From positions 224,274-288,273 of the forward strand of contig NZ_BAABFN010000006.1 in assembly GCF_039541075.1 (NCBI RefSeq): 64,000 bases of DNA, read 5' to 3'. Shown here piece by piece: positions 26,811 to 36,095 of the stretch. Position 1 is the stretch's first letter. Every line of letters begins with the position of its first letter. Origin of the DNA: Compostibacter hankyongensis (GTDB lineage Bacteria; Bacteroidota; Bacteroidia; Chitinophagales; Chitinophagaceae). Below the pieces are notes generated by a model, which saw nothing but the letters and a program-made list of their open reading frames with translations, did no database searches and was not told the origin of the DNA. The translations under genes were made by a program, and so were the position numbers.

Positions 26811-27410
26811 TCAGGCCAAGAGGAAGAAAAGGGAAAGCGCGGCCTTACCCAACCCCTGGTGCTGGAGAAAGCTGCTGATGGAGCGGGTGGCCGCCATCAT
26901 CGTGTTCTTAACCGTGTTGCGGGAAAGGTTCAGGGCAGCGGCGATCTGGTCATGGGTCAGTCCCTGCTCGCGGCTAAGGGTATAGATCAGCTTTCGCTTT
27001 GGCGGCAACCGGTTGACCGCCTCGCGGAGCAGCTTCCGGCATTCGGTATCGATCAGCAGATCGTCGGCCGTCTTTTCGGAAGAACGCTCAAGCCGCTCAA
27101 GGTAAGCCTGCTGTAGGCGGGCATGACGGGAGGCGGTCTTTAGAAAATCGACAGCTTTATGATAGGCTACTTTATGCAGGAAAGGCTCCATTTGCCGGAT
27201 CTGGATCGCCAGCTCCCTTCCTTCCCATAATTTGACAAAAATATCAACGACGATCTCTTCTGCGACCTCAGCAGATTTGGTGATCTTTCGCAGGTAGCCG
27301 TACAGCTTATCCCTGTAGCGCTCGAACAGCATGTTAAAGGCCGCCTCATCGCCGGCTGCCAGACCGGACAGCAAAGCAGCATCATCGGGTATCGGAGGAG
27401 GAGTGTACAA
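26811..27410 (-). CDS. ECF sigma factor of polysaccharide locus 2
   Basis: 199 residues with sigma region 2 (EAAFNMLFERYRDKLYGYLRKI, AEEIVVDIFVKLWE) and region 4 (LTHDQIAAALNLSRNTVKNTMMAAT), and a short hydrophobic C-terminus. It is the first gene of the minus-strand locus 2 and shares a 152-bp upstream gap with the divergent TIM-barrel glycosidase-like gene. Its target is probably the susC promoter region of the same locus. It resembles the locus 1 factor in architecture but has clearly different sequence, so crosstalk is not assumed. Confidence 0.9.
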   Translation of the reverse strand: MYTPPPIPDDAALLSGLAAGDEAAFNMLFERYRDKLYGYLRKITKSAEVAEEIVVDIFVKLWEGRELAIQIRQMEPFLHKVAYHKAVDFLKTASRHARLQQAYLERLERSSEKTADDLLIDTECRKLLREAVNRLPPKRKLIYTLSREQGLTHDQIAAALNLSRNTVKNTMMAATRSISSFLQHQGLGKAALSLFFLLA

Positions 27411-27562
27411 ATCGGAATATCTGTATTGACCGGTTTAAAATTAATTAAAACTGTGGTTCCCATCCGGGAATTTATTTACCGGACGCATGATCCTGGAAAA
27501 GAAAAGCGTCATATGCGCTATGCTTCCTTTCGTCAAAATACAAAAAGCCGTATTATTGATCC

Positions 27563-28762
27563 ATGAAAAATATCCATCTTCTCTTGTTACTGTGTTGGAC
27601 TTCCCTGTATATGCAGCCCGCCGCAGCCCAGGAACGGATAAGCGCTTCCGGCGACATCCCTATCCTGGCCTGGTATGGCATCCCGGCCGGTCAGACCTCT
27701 CTTGCCCGCTATGAGGAGCTGAAAGCCTCAGGGATCACCTACCAGTTTACCAACTTTCCGGATGCGGAAGCGATGGCCAAGGCGCTGGATATCGCCCGAA
27801 AAGCCGGGATAAAGATGATCGTAGCCTGTCCCGAGCTGAAAACCGATACCCGGAATACGGTGCGGCGGTTTATGCATCATCCCGCCGTTGCCGGTTATTT
27901 TCTCCGGGATGAACCCGGTAAAAAAGATTTTCCTGACCTGGCCGAATGGGCAAAAAAGATCCAATCGGTGGATAAAGCCCATTTCTGTTATCTCAACCTG
28001 CTGCCCACTTACGGCGCGGGAGCGCTCGGCACCAGCACTTACCGGGAATATGTCCATACCTTCATAAAAACCGTTCCCCTGCAGCTGCTCTCGTTCGATC
28101 ATTATCCCGTGGTCGGCGATTCATTGCGCTGGGACTGGTACGATAACCTGGAGGTCTTCTCCGATGAAGCGCGGAAGGCCGGAAAGCCTTTCTGGGCCTT
28201 TGCGCTTACCGTGTCGCATGGCCCGTACCCCATACCTACGGTAGCCGAACTGAAGCTGCAGGTATTCAGCGACCTGGCCTACGGGGCGCAAGGCATCCAG
28301 TATTTCACCTACTGGACGCCGACGGGCACACAGTGGGATTTTCATCACGGTCCCATCACGCCCGAAGGCAAGCGCAGCGAGATCTATGACCGCATCCGGA
28401 CCATGAATAAGGAAATTAAAAGCCTGTCCGGTGTTTTCCTGGGCGCGAAGGTCGTTTCCGTTTCGCATACGGGAGACAGTATCCCGTACGGGACAAAACG
28501 CCTGACCACCTTGCCCGCACCCATCAAGACGCTGGAAACAAAGGGAAAGGGCGCCGTGGTATCCGTGTTGAAGAATGGGCAAAACACTTTTCTCGTGGTG
28601 GTCAACCGCGACTTCCGTCAGCCCATGGAGCTGACCATCCACTGCGACGGGGGCGTAAAAAAAGTATTGAAGGACGGCTCCCTCGTTCCGGCGAACGCTT
28701 ACCTGCCCACCCTGGAGGTCGATCCGGGCGATATGGCTGTCTATCAGTGGACCACCCCATAG
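27563..28762 (+). CDS. Exported TIM-barrel glycoside hydrolase-like protein
   Basis: 399 residues with a signal peptide (MKNIHLLLLLCWTSLYMQPAAAQ). The main domain looks like a clan-A-type TIM barrel: HHPAVAGYFLRDEP with Glu in the position of an acid/base, LLSFDHYPV, and AYGAQGIQYFTYWTP. The last 80 residues form a beta-rich C-terminal domain (FLVVVNRDFRQPMELTIH) as seen in GH42-like enzymes. I cannot assign a numbered family with confidence. It is alone in front of a Tat-exported oxidoreductase on the same strand, and divergent from the locus 2 sigma gene. Confidence 0.6.
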   Translation: MKNIHLLLLLCWTSLYMQPAAAQERISASGDIPILAWYGIPAGQTSLARYEELKASGITYQFTNFPDAEAMAKALDIARKAGIKMIVACPELKTDTRNTVRRFMHHPAVAGYFLRDEPGKKDFPDLAEWAKKIQSVDKAHFCYLNLLPTYGAGALGTSTYREYVHTFIKTVPLQLLSFDHYPVVGDSLRWDWYDNLEVFSDEARKAGKPFWAFALTVSHGPYPIPTVAELKLQVFSDLAYGAQGIQYFTYWTPTGTQWDFHHGPITPEGKRSEIYDRIRTMNKEIKSLSGVFLGAKVVSVSHTGDSIPYGTKRLTTLPAPIKTLETKGKGAVVSVLKNGQNTFLVVVNRDFRQPMELTIHCDGGVKKVLKDGSLVPANAYLPTLEVDPGDMAVYQWTTP

Positions 28763-28843
28763 GGGGAAACAGGACACATTTGCCGAAAATGCGTATATTG
28801 GGGTAACCTCCGGGGCTCCTGTTAACCTTTTGAAACCACTGTT

Positions 28844-29956
28844 ATGGATACACGTCGCAATTTCCTGCAAAAGATGGCGGTCTCTGCCGTCGTGCTGCCT
28901 TTCCTCCCCTTGTCCGGCTTTTCGTCCGTCCGGAAAGATCCGGTACCCGAAGGCCCCTTGCTGCGGGTGGCCATTCTGGGCCTCGGCGGTTACGGCGGCC
29001 GGGTGGCGGAAGCCATGCAATCCTGCAAACGGGCCAGGCTGGTGGGGCTGGTCAGCGGTACACCGGAGAAGCTCAGCACCTGGGGCACCCGTTATAATAT
29101 CCCGGAGAAGAACCGCTACAACTACGAGAATTTCGACCGCATAAAAGACAATCCCGATATCGACGTGGTGTATGTCATCACCCCCAACTCGCTGCATCAC
29201 GATCATGTGATCCGCGCGGCAAAGGCGGGCAAGCATGTCATCAGCGAAAAGCCGATGTCGTTAAATGCGCAGATGGGACAGGAGATGGTAGACGCCTGCA
29301 AAAAAGCGGGCGTAAAGTTGCTCGTCGGCTATCGTATGCACTTCGAGCCACGCACCCTGGAGGTGGTCCGGATGCGCAAAAACGGCGAGTTCGGCAAGAT
29401 CATGTTCTTTCAGGGACAATGCGGCTTTAAGATAGGCGATCCTACACAATGGAGGCTGAAAAAGGACATGGCCGGCGGCGGTTCCCTGATGGACATCGGC
29501 ATCTATGCCATCAATGGCGCGCGCTATATGACCGGCGAGGATCCGGTATGGGTGACGGCCCAGGAAACCAAAACAGACCCGGTAAAATTCAGGGAGGGGG
29601 TGGATGAAACCATACAGTTCCAGCTGGGCTTTCCCGGCGGGGCAGTGGCCTCCTGCCTCTCCACGTACAACATGAACAACCTGGACCGTTTTTATCTCGA
29701 CGGGCAGAAGGGTTTTGCCGAAATGCAACCCTCAACGGGCTACGGCCCGATCAAAGGCCGCACCCACAAGGGCGAGCTCACCCAGCCGGTGGTCACCCAC
29801 CAGACGGCGCAGATGGATGCCATGGCGGGGATCATTCTCCATGGTGAAAAGCCTGAAGTGCCGGTAGACGGGGAAGAAGCGGTAAAGGACCTGAAGATCA
29901 TCGACGCCATCTACCGCGCCTGCCGGACAGGACAGCGCCAGGAGCTGAAGCTGTGA
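28844..29956 (+). CDS. Tat-exported Gfo/Idh/MocA-family oxidoreductase
   Basis: 370 residues. A twin-arginine leader (DTRRNFLQKMAVSAVVLP) precedes a Rossmann domain with GLGGYG at 46-51 for NAD(P) and the EKP motif at 135-137 carrying the catalytic Lys. The C-terminal half matches glucose-fructose oxidoreductase-type members, including GGGSLMDIGIYAINGARY. Tat export with a tightly bound cofactor fits periplasmic glucose-fructose oxidoreductase. It follows the glycosidase-like gene by 81 bp, suggesting sugar oxidation or epimerisation after cleavage. The sugar is unknown. Confidence 0.85.
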   Translation: MDTRRNFLQKMAVSAVVLPFLPLSGFSSVRKDPVPEGPLLRVAILGLGGYGGRVAEAMQSCKRARLVGLVSGTPEKLSTWGTRYNIPEKNRYNYENFDRIKDNPDIDVVYVITPNSLHHDHVIRAAKAGKHVISEKPMSLNAQMGQEMVDACKKAGVKLLVGYRMHFEPRTLEVVRMRKNGEFGKIMFFQGQCGFKIGDPTQWRLKKDMAGGGSLMDIGIYAINGARYMTGEDPVWVTAQETKTDPVKFREGVDETIQFQLGFPGGAVASCLSTYNMNNLDRFYLDGQKGFAEMQPSTGYGPIKGRTHKGELTQPVVTHQTAQMDAMAGIILHGEKPEVPVDGEEAVKDLKIIDAIYRACRTGQRQELKL

Positions 29957-29962
29957 GCAGGT

Positions 29963-30841
29963 TCAGACAATCAGCGTATCGTTGGCCCGCTTCAGGGTAT
30001 TACGGTAAGCCATAGGCGTCTGGCCCATGATATTTTTGAACTGCCGGTTAAAATAGGAGATATTCTTAAACCCGCATTCGTAGCCGATGTCGGCGATTCC
30101 CCGGTCCTCCTTTAACAGCAGGTCCGCGGCATGCACCACCCGGACGTTATTCACAAACTGGGAAAAGGTTTGCTGGGTCCTGCTTTTAAAATACCGGCAG
30201 AAAGCGGCTTCATTCAGACAGGCGAGCGCGGCAGCTTCCCGGTTGTAGATCTCGTCCTTAAAATTCTCGATTACATATTTCAGCACCGGCTCCAGCCGTG
30301 CGGAATCCGCATTGTTCAGCGTTACGCGGGATACCTCCGGATTGATCAGGCTAAGATCGTTTCTGCCTGACAGCAGATTGATCAGCTGCAGCAGGATGAT
30401 CAGCGCATCCATCCCGCTTTTCTGAGTGATCGAGGTAAAGTAGCCGTGCATCAGCGCATCGGTGTCGGTCACTTTTATGCCAAAGGCGGCGTTCTGAAAC
30501 AGGTCGCGGCTTCTGGCCATCTCCGCATTTGAAAAAAAATCCTTTCCAAGGAAATCCCCCCTGAAAAAGATCACAATGGCATGCGCCGTTTCACCCGATG
30601 AGATAAACGACCGTTCGTTATAAAAACAATGGGCAAATCCCGGGGCAAACAGGAAGACCTCATTATCCTTAAAATTCAGCACCTTGTTTCCCGCATACAA
30701 TTTCCCGTAACTTCTGACGATCAGGATAAGCTCATAGAGATCGTGAAAATGAAAGGGCGAGGTAAAATGATCCTGGCGATATTCCTTTACTATAAATCCC
30801 ATCCCCGGGTTCGGCGACTGGTGTTCGTAGACAATCTTCAT
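29963..30841 (-). CDS. AraC-family transcriptional regulator
   Basis: 292 residues: a cupin-type sensing domain at the N-terminus (SPFHFHDLYELILIV, LFAPGFAHCF) and an AraC double helix-turn-helix at the C-terminus (YECGFKNISYFNRQFKNIMGQTPMAYR). It is divergent from the susC of locus 3 across 264 bp, so it is the likely regulator of that locus in response to an imported sugar. Its stop lies 6 bp from the end of the convergent oxidoreductase gene. Confidence 0.9.
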   Translation of the reverse strand: MKIVYEHQSPNPGMGFIVKEYRQDHFTSPFHFHDLYELILIVRSYGKLYAGNKVLNFKDNEVFLFAPGFAHCFYNERSFISSGETAHAIVIFFRGDFLGKDFFSNAEMARSRDLFQNAAFGIKVTDTDALMHGYFTSITQKSGMDALIILLQLINLLSGRNDLSLINPEVSRVTLNNADSARLEPVLKYVIENFKDEIYNREAAALACLNEAAFCRYFKSRTQQTFSQFVNNVRVVHAADLLLKEDRGIADIGYECGFKNISYFNRQFKNIMGQTPMAYRNTLKRANDTLIV

Positions 30842-30949
30842 ATCAGCAAATCTTTACTCCATGATCAACCAAATTAATCATTATTTACAAGAGAGGGATG
30901 AGATTTTTAAATCCATGCAAATATTGTATTAGAAATGGCAAATGCGGTG

Positions 30950-30981
30950 TTTCTTTATCGCCACCGGGGGATATAGCTTTG
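30950..30981 (+). promoter_or_regulatory. Candidate promoter of polysaccharide locus 3
   Basis: TTTC (30950-30953), 20 bp, then TAGCTTTG (30974-30981). The second element matches the Bacteroidota consensus TAnnTTTG exactly and the first differs from TTTG by one base. Initiation would be near 30988, leaving an untranslated leader of about 118 nt before susC. Apart from the hairpins at 31055-31088 nothing else was recognised in this 264-bp divergent gap. Confidence 0.5.
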
Positions 30982-31054
30982 ACCCTTCTTTTCAGAAAAG
31001 CCTGTGCCGTTACTTGCTTAGTTATCCCTGTTCCACCAAAGCAAAATAAGTAGT

Positions 31055-31088
31055 AAAGCGAACAGCCGCCGGTTATCGCTTTTTAACC
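31055..31088 (+). promoter_or_regulatory. Mutually exclusive hairpins in the susC leader
   Basis: AAAGCGA (31055-31061) can pair with TCGCTTT (31076-31082), followed by further T residues, which has terminator form. GGTTA (31071-31075) can instead pair with TAACC (31084-31088). The two folds exclude each other and the element ends 18 bp before the susC ATG. This resembles an attenuator or translational switch, but both stems are short. Confidence 0.3.
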
Positions 31089-31105
31089 AGTTAAACCGAC
31101 TGACC

Positions 31106-34100
31106 ATGACAAGTACGTATTATGGGACCAGTGGCACTCCATCCCGCCGGGGCATCCTTATCAAACGGGTGGAGGCCATGCTCCTTTTGATCTTTTGCAG
31201 CTTTTCCGTACATGCCGCGAAGATGATATCGCCGGGAAACACATTCCCACCGGTCATCACAGTGGACGATACGGTCAGCGGCACGGTCACCGACCAGAAC
31301 GGACAACCGCTGCCGGGGGCCTCCGTCCGGCTTAAAGATGCCGCAACCGGCGTCATCACAGACGATCAGGGGAAGTTTACTTTAGACGTTCCGGATAACG
31401 GCACCCTGGTGATCAGCAATATAGGCTTCACCACGGCAGAGGTACCGGTCAACGGGAGGAAATCGATCACCATAGCCCTGACCGGTAATGCCCGGAGCCT
31501 TGCTGCCGTCACTGTCAACGTAGGTTATACCACGCAGAAGAAAACCTCCGTGACCGCCGCCGTATCGACGCTCCAGGTAAAAGACATCAACAACATCGCC
31601 ACGGCCAACGTTACCAATTCCCTGTCCGGACGCATTGCCGGGGTGATCGGCGCCCAGGCCAGCGGGGAGATCGGCAGCGACGGAAGCGAAATCCATATCC
31701 GGGGCATCGGCACAACGGGCAATAACGCGCCCCTGGTGGTGGTGGACGGCATCCCCCGCAGCATGAGCTCGGTGAACCCCAACCAGATCGAATCGGTAAC
31801 GGTGCTGAAAGATGCGGCGGCCGTCGCTCCCTACGGCATCGCGGGCGCAAATGGAGTTATCCTCGTGACCACCAAGCGGGGCAAGGCCGGTCCGCCGACC
31901 TTTTCGTATAACGGCTACGTGTCCTGGTCCAACCCGATCACCCTGCCGAAGATGCTAAATGCATACCAGTACGCCACATTACGGAACGTGGCCGACAAAA
32001 ATGCGGGAAGCCCCGTGTCTTTCACGGATGCGGATATCGCAGGCTATAAAAAGACCGTCGAGGGGGCTCCGGGTGCGGATCCCGATAAATATCCCAATAC
32101 CGATGCGTATAAGGCATTGCTCAACCGGAATGTTCCCATGACCCAGCACAACCTGCAGGTAAGCGGAGGAACGGACAAGATAAAATACTACATGGGACTG
32201 AGCTATCTCCATCAGGGCGGCTTGTTGGGCGATGAGCACCTGGATCGTTATAATTTCGTGGGCAATACCGATGCGCAGGTCACCAAGACCACGCTCGTCT
32301 CGGTTTCCATCAGCGGTTACAATAGCCGGCGGAACCGTCCCCAGGACGGCGACGGCAATCCTTTTGCCAATGCACAGGCCTATCTGCCCATTTCTGCGGT
32401 AAACTATTCAAACGGTCTGCTGGCCAGCAGCAACGGCAAGCTGCTGCGCCCCGGCATCGAGCTGGGCAACCGCCTGGACGACAATACCGCCATCATGACG
32501 CAGCTGTCCATCAGCCAGGACCTGCCCTTTATTCCCGGCCTGAGCATCAAGCAGGTGGTGAGCTATGATCCCGAACACGATTTTTCCAAGAGCTGGACGG
32601 AGGCGTCACCCACTTATTACATGATCAATACCAGCACCTCCCCTTACACCTATGATCCCGTTGCCAATGACGGACGGCCGAGCCTCAGCGAGGCATATTC
32701 AAAAGGAACCGCGCTCGAATCCCAGTCTTATATCAATTATCATCAGGTATTCGGGAACCACGACATCACGGCGCTGCTCGTCATGGATGCCCGGAAGTAT
32801 CATAATGATAATTTCAGCGCTTCCCGGTCCAATTATGATCTGAACATCGACGAGCTGTCGCTGGGCAGCCCGATCCAGACCAACTGGGGTAACGGAGGTG
32901 GGTCTGGCGACACCCGGCAGGTTGGTTATCTCTACCAGCTGAACTATGCCTTTAAGGACAAATACCTGCTGGGGGCGACCGGCCGCTACGACGGCAGCTA
33001 TGTATTTGCACCGGGGCACCGCTACGGATTTTTCCCGGCCTTTTCCGCCGGCTGGCGGATCAGCGAGGAACCTTTTATCAAAGACCGGCTCACCTGGATC
33101 GACAACCTGAAGCTGAGGGGCTCTTACGGTGAATCCGGGAACCTGGTCGGACCCGACCAATGGTCATCTTCCATGTCTATCACGGGAGCGGCCTATGTCA
33201 TGGACGGAAAAACAGTACAGGGCGCCAATGAACGGGTGGAGCCCAATCCTTTTATCACCTGGGAAAGGGCCAAGAAAGCCGATATCGGACTGGAAGGCGT
33301 GCTCTGGAGAGGGCTCCTGGGCTTTGAGGTGGATTATTTCTACGAGAAGCGGAACAATATGCTGGTAAGTCCCAACAGCACCATTCCCACGGAATACGGG
33401 ATCGGCATTGCCCAGATCAATGCGGGCAAGATGGATAACCATGGCATCGATGTTACCCTGAGCAGCTATCATGCCTTCAGCAACGGTCTTACGCTGGATA
33501 TTTCCGGTACGTTCAGCTACGCGCAGAACAAGCTGGTGCAGACCTTTGAGAACGCCGCCACCTATAACGATCCGGTTCGCCGGCGGACCGGCCGGCCCCT
33601 GAACGAGATATTCGCCCTGAAGGCGCTGGGGCTGTTCAAGACCTCCGATGATAAAAACGGGGACGGGCAGATCACAGCAGACGACGGTTTTCCGACACAG
33701 TTCGGCAGCGTCGCTCCCGGCGATATCCGGTATCAGGATACTAACGGTGACGGGCATATCGATGTCAGCGATGAGGTTCCGCTGGGCAACAGCGCCATTC
33801 CTCCGGTCCAGTTCGGATTTAATCCGCGGATCTCCTACAAAGGCTTTGACCTGAACCTATTCTTCCAGGGCGCAACCGGCGGACATGCCATCCTGAACGG
33901 AGAGCTGGTATTTCCTTTTTATACCGGCGCCAACTCTTCGACGGCCGTGCTGGATTATTGGACACCCGACCACCAGGACGCCGCATTTCCCCGTCCGTTC
34001 GGACAGGGCGGCAATACCAACAATACGCAGCTGTCCAGCTGGTACCTGCGCCGGCTCGACTATCTGCGGCTGAAAAGCCTGGAGTTTGGCTATACGCTCC

Positions 34101-34306
34101 CCACGGCAGTAGTGAACAGGATCAAATTGCAAAATGTACGGATATATCTCTCCGGGACCAACCTGAAGACCTGGGACAACCTGGACGGCCTGGTGGATCC
34201 CGAATTCACACAGGCGGGCACCAGCAATACCGCCAACTCCAACCAGAGAGGATGGTCTTATCCGTTCGTAAAAACATTTTCCGCAGGTATCGCCGTAACC
34301 TTCTGA
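31106..34306 (+). CDS. SusC-like TonB-dependent receptor without STN domain, locus 3
   Basis: 1066 residues. After an N-terminal extension and leader (MLLLIFCSFSVHAAKM) comes the regulatory-like domain (VSGTVTDQNGQPLPGASVRL), the plug (SLAAVTVNVGYTTQKKTS, IRGIGTTGNNAPLVVVDGIP) and a barrel ending in AGIAVTF. The STN domain present in the other two SusC proteins here is missing, in line with the absence of a sigma/FecR pair and the presence of a divergent AraC gene. susD follows after 18 bp. Confidence 0.93.
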   Translation: MTSTYYGTSGTPSRRGILIKRVEAMLLLIFCSFSVHAAKMISPGNTFPPVITVDDTVSGTVTDQNGQPLPGASVRLKDAATGVITDDQGKFTLDVPDNGTLVISNIGFTTAEVPVNGRKSITIALTGNARSLAAVTVNVGYTTQKKTSVTAAVSTLQVKDINNIATANVTNSLSGRIAGVIGAQASGEIGSDGSEIHIRGIGTTGNNAPLVVVDGIPRSMSSVNPNQIESVTVLKDAAAVAPYGIAGANGVILVTTKRGKAGPPTFSYNGYVSWSNPITLPKMLNAYQYATLRNVADKNAGSPVSFTDADIAGYKKTVEGAPGADPDKYPNTDAYKALLNRNVPMTQHNLQVSGGTDKIKYYMGLSYLHQGGLLGDEHLDRYNFVGNTDAQVTKTTLVSVSISGYNSRRNRPQDGDGNPFANAQAYLPISAVNYSNGLLASSNGKLLRPGIELGNRLDDNTAIMTQLSISQDLPFIPGLSIKQVVSYDPEHDFSKSWTEASPTYYMINTSTSPYTYDPVANDGRPSLSEAYSKGTALESQSYINYHQVFGNHDITALLVMDARKYHNDNFSASRSNYDLNIDELSLGSPIQTNWGNGGGSGDTRQVGYLYQLNYAFKDKYLLGATGRYDGSYVFAPGHRYGFFPAFSAGWRISEEPFIKDRLTWIDNLKLRGSYGESGNLVGPDQWSSSMSITGAAYVMDGKTVQGANERVEPNPFITWERAKKADIGLEGVLWRGLLGFEVDYFYEKRNNMLVSPNSTIPTEYGIGIAQINAGKMDNHGIDVTLSSYHAFSNGLTLDISGTFSYAQNKLVQTFENAATYNDPVRRRTGRPLNEIFALKALGLFKTSDDKNGDGQITADDGFPTQFGSVAPGDIRYQDTNGDGHIDVSDEVPLGNSAIPPVQFGFNPRISYKGFDLNLFFQGATGGHAILNGELVFPFYTGANSSTAVLDYWTPDHQDAAFPRPFGQGGNTNNTQLSSWYLRRLDYLRLKSLEFGYTLPTAVVNRIKLQNVRIYLSGTNLKTWDNLDGLVDPEFTQAGTSNTANSNQRGWSYPFVKTFSAGIAVTF

Positions 34307-34324
34307 CGGTTTAAATAATATGCC

Positions 34325-35998
34325 ATGAAAAAGTACATCTCTTATAGCATTCTTGCCGTACTGGGGCTGATCATCACCGCCTCCTGCAACAAGGATTTTC
34401 TGAATGTGGTCCCCAAGACCAACCTCTCCGCCGAAACGATCTTTGCGGATTCAAGCGGGGCCGATATTTTCCTGAATGCCATTTATGGCGCCATGCCCGA
34501 CGCCGAAGCGATGCCCGGCTATAACTACGATCCCATGGAGGACTGGTCGGACAATGCGGTCAACCGCTTCCAATGGGGCATCTCCTGGGTGCAGGGCGTC
34601 GCCCGCTCATATGGTCCGTCTGACTACAACCCCGGCCTGTACAACCATGATTACCCGGCCATGCCCTTTAAATACGACGTGCAGTTTGCCAATATCCGGA
34701 AGACCAATCTCTTTATCCAGCAGCTGAACGAGCACCCGGATAATTTCTCGGCATCGTTCCGGAAGACCAAGATCGCGGAAGCCCGGTTTCTGCGCGCCTT
34801 TTTCTACCAATGGCTGTACATGGGGTATGGCGGCGTGCCGTTGATCACCGATGTACTCAGCATCAGCGAGCAGGGCGACAGCGTTTTCAGACCCAGGAAC
34901 ACCAAGGCAGAGACCCTCAAGTTCATCCAGGACGAGTGCACGGCAGCCGCAGCGGATCTGCCCAACAAGCTGAGCACCGGCGCCGCTACCCGCGGTGCGG
35001 CCCTCGCCCTGAAAGCATGGACGGAGCTCTTTTCCGGTGATTACACCGATGCCGCCGCCACTTATCAGCAGATCACGGATCTGGGTATATACCATCTGTT
35101 CCCGGACTACAACGCGCAGTTCATGGCGGAAAACAACAATAACGAAGAAAGCATCTGGGCCTATCAGCACGCCCCCGCTACAAAAGGTTCGGGAAGAACA
35201 TTGTTATTCGGCCCTCCGCCCGTATCGGCAGCCTGGGCCTGTATGCAGCCGACCCAGAACCTGGTGGACGCCTACCTGATGAAAGACGGGCTGCCCAAAG
35301 AGCAATCCCCCTACTGGGATCCCAAACATCCCTATGACAACCGGGATCCCCGTTTCGATATGTCTATCATTCACGACGGTTCCGTGTGGCAGGGCGCCAC
35401 CTACAACATGAAGCAGGGTGGCCAGTACGCTCGTGACCCGGCGCAGGAAAGGGAGACCGGCTACTACCGTAAGAAAGGTATTGACGAGCGGCTTACGACC
35501 GCTACGGTCAACAACGATGCCGCCAATTTTGTCTATTTCCGCTATGCCGGGGTATTACTGGGCTACGCCGAAGCAAAGATCGAGCTGGGCCAGATCGACC
35601 AGTCGGTCATAGACGCTATTGACCAGGTCAGGGTGCGGGCAGGCATTCCCAAGTTATCCGTCTCTTACAAGACCAGCTCTTTTTCCCAATCCGATCTTCG
35701 CGATATTGTACGCCGGGAACGGCGGATAGAGCTGGCTTTCGAGAACCGCTACTACTGGGACCTGATCCGGTGGAAGACCGCGGAATCTGTGTTGAACAAA
35801 CCCGTAAACGGGATCGATATCGTTCCCGACGGAGCCGGCGGATATAATTACAATACCGTGGTGGTACACCCGATGAAATTCTTCAAAAAGAATTACCTGT
35901 TCCCGGTCTACAAAGGCTGGCTGGAATCCAATCCGAAGATGCAGGCGCAGAACGGCGGACCGGACGGCTGGGTGAACGGGCAGAACCCGGGTTATTAG
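34325..35998 (+). CDS. SusD/RagB-like glycan-binding lipoprotein, locus 3
   Basis: 557 residues with a lipoprotein leader (GLIITASC). SusD features are AEARFLRAFFYQWLYMGYGGVPLI, the IDQVRVRAGIP segment, RRERRIELAFENRYYWDLIRWK, and the terminal QNPGY. The Asp/Tyr/Trp-rich stretch at about 60-105 (NYDPMEDWSDNAV) is typical of the ligand-facing surface of such proteins. It forms the outer-membrane import complex with the preceding SusC. Confidence 0.93.
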   Translation: MKKYISYSILAVLGLIITASCNKDFLNVVPKTNLSAETIFADSSGADIFLNAIYGAMPDAEAMPGYNYDPMEDWSDNAVNRFQWGISWVQGVARSYGPSDYNPGLYNHDYPAMPFKYDVQFANIRKTNLFIQQLNEHPDNFSASFRKTKIAEARFLRAFFYQWLYMGYGGVPLITDVLSISEQGDSVFRPRNTKAETLKFIQDECTAAAADLPNKLSTGAATRGAALALKAWTELFSGDYTDAAATYQQITDLGIYHLFPDYNAQFMAENNNNEESIWAYQHAPATKGSGRTLLFGPPPVSAAWACMQPTQNLVDAYLMKDGLPKEQSPYWDPKHPYDNRDPRFDMSIIHDGSVWQGATYNMKQGGQYARDPAQERETGYYRKKGIDERLTTATVNNDAANFVYFRYAGVLLGYAEAKIELGQIDQSVIDAIDQVRVRAGIPKLSVSYKTSSFSQSDLRDIVRRERRIELAFENRYYWDLIRWKTAESVLNKPVNGIDIVPDGAGGYNYNTVVVHPMKFFKKNYLFPVYKGWLESNPKMQAQNGGPDGWVNGQNPGY

Positions 35999-36095
35999 GC
36001 GCTGATCGCCTGCCCGGAACGCGAGAAAAGCTTCCGGACAGTATCCGGCGCTTCAAAAACACAAAAAAACAACCAATCGATTAACCCGATATAAT

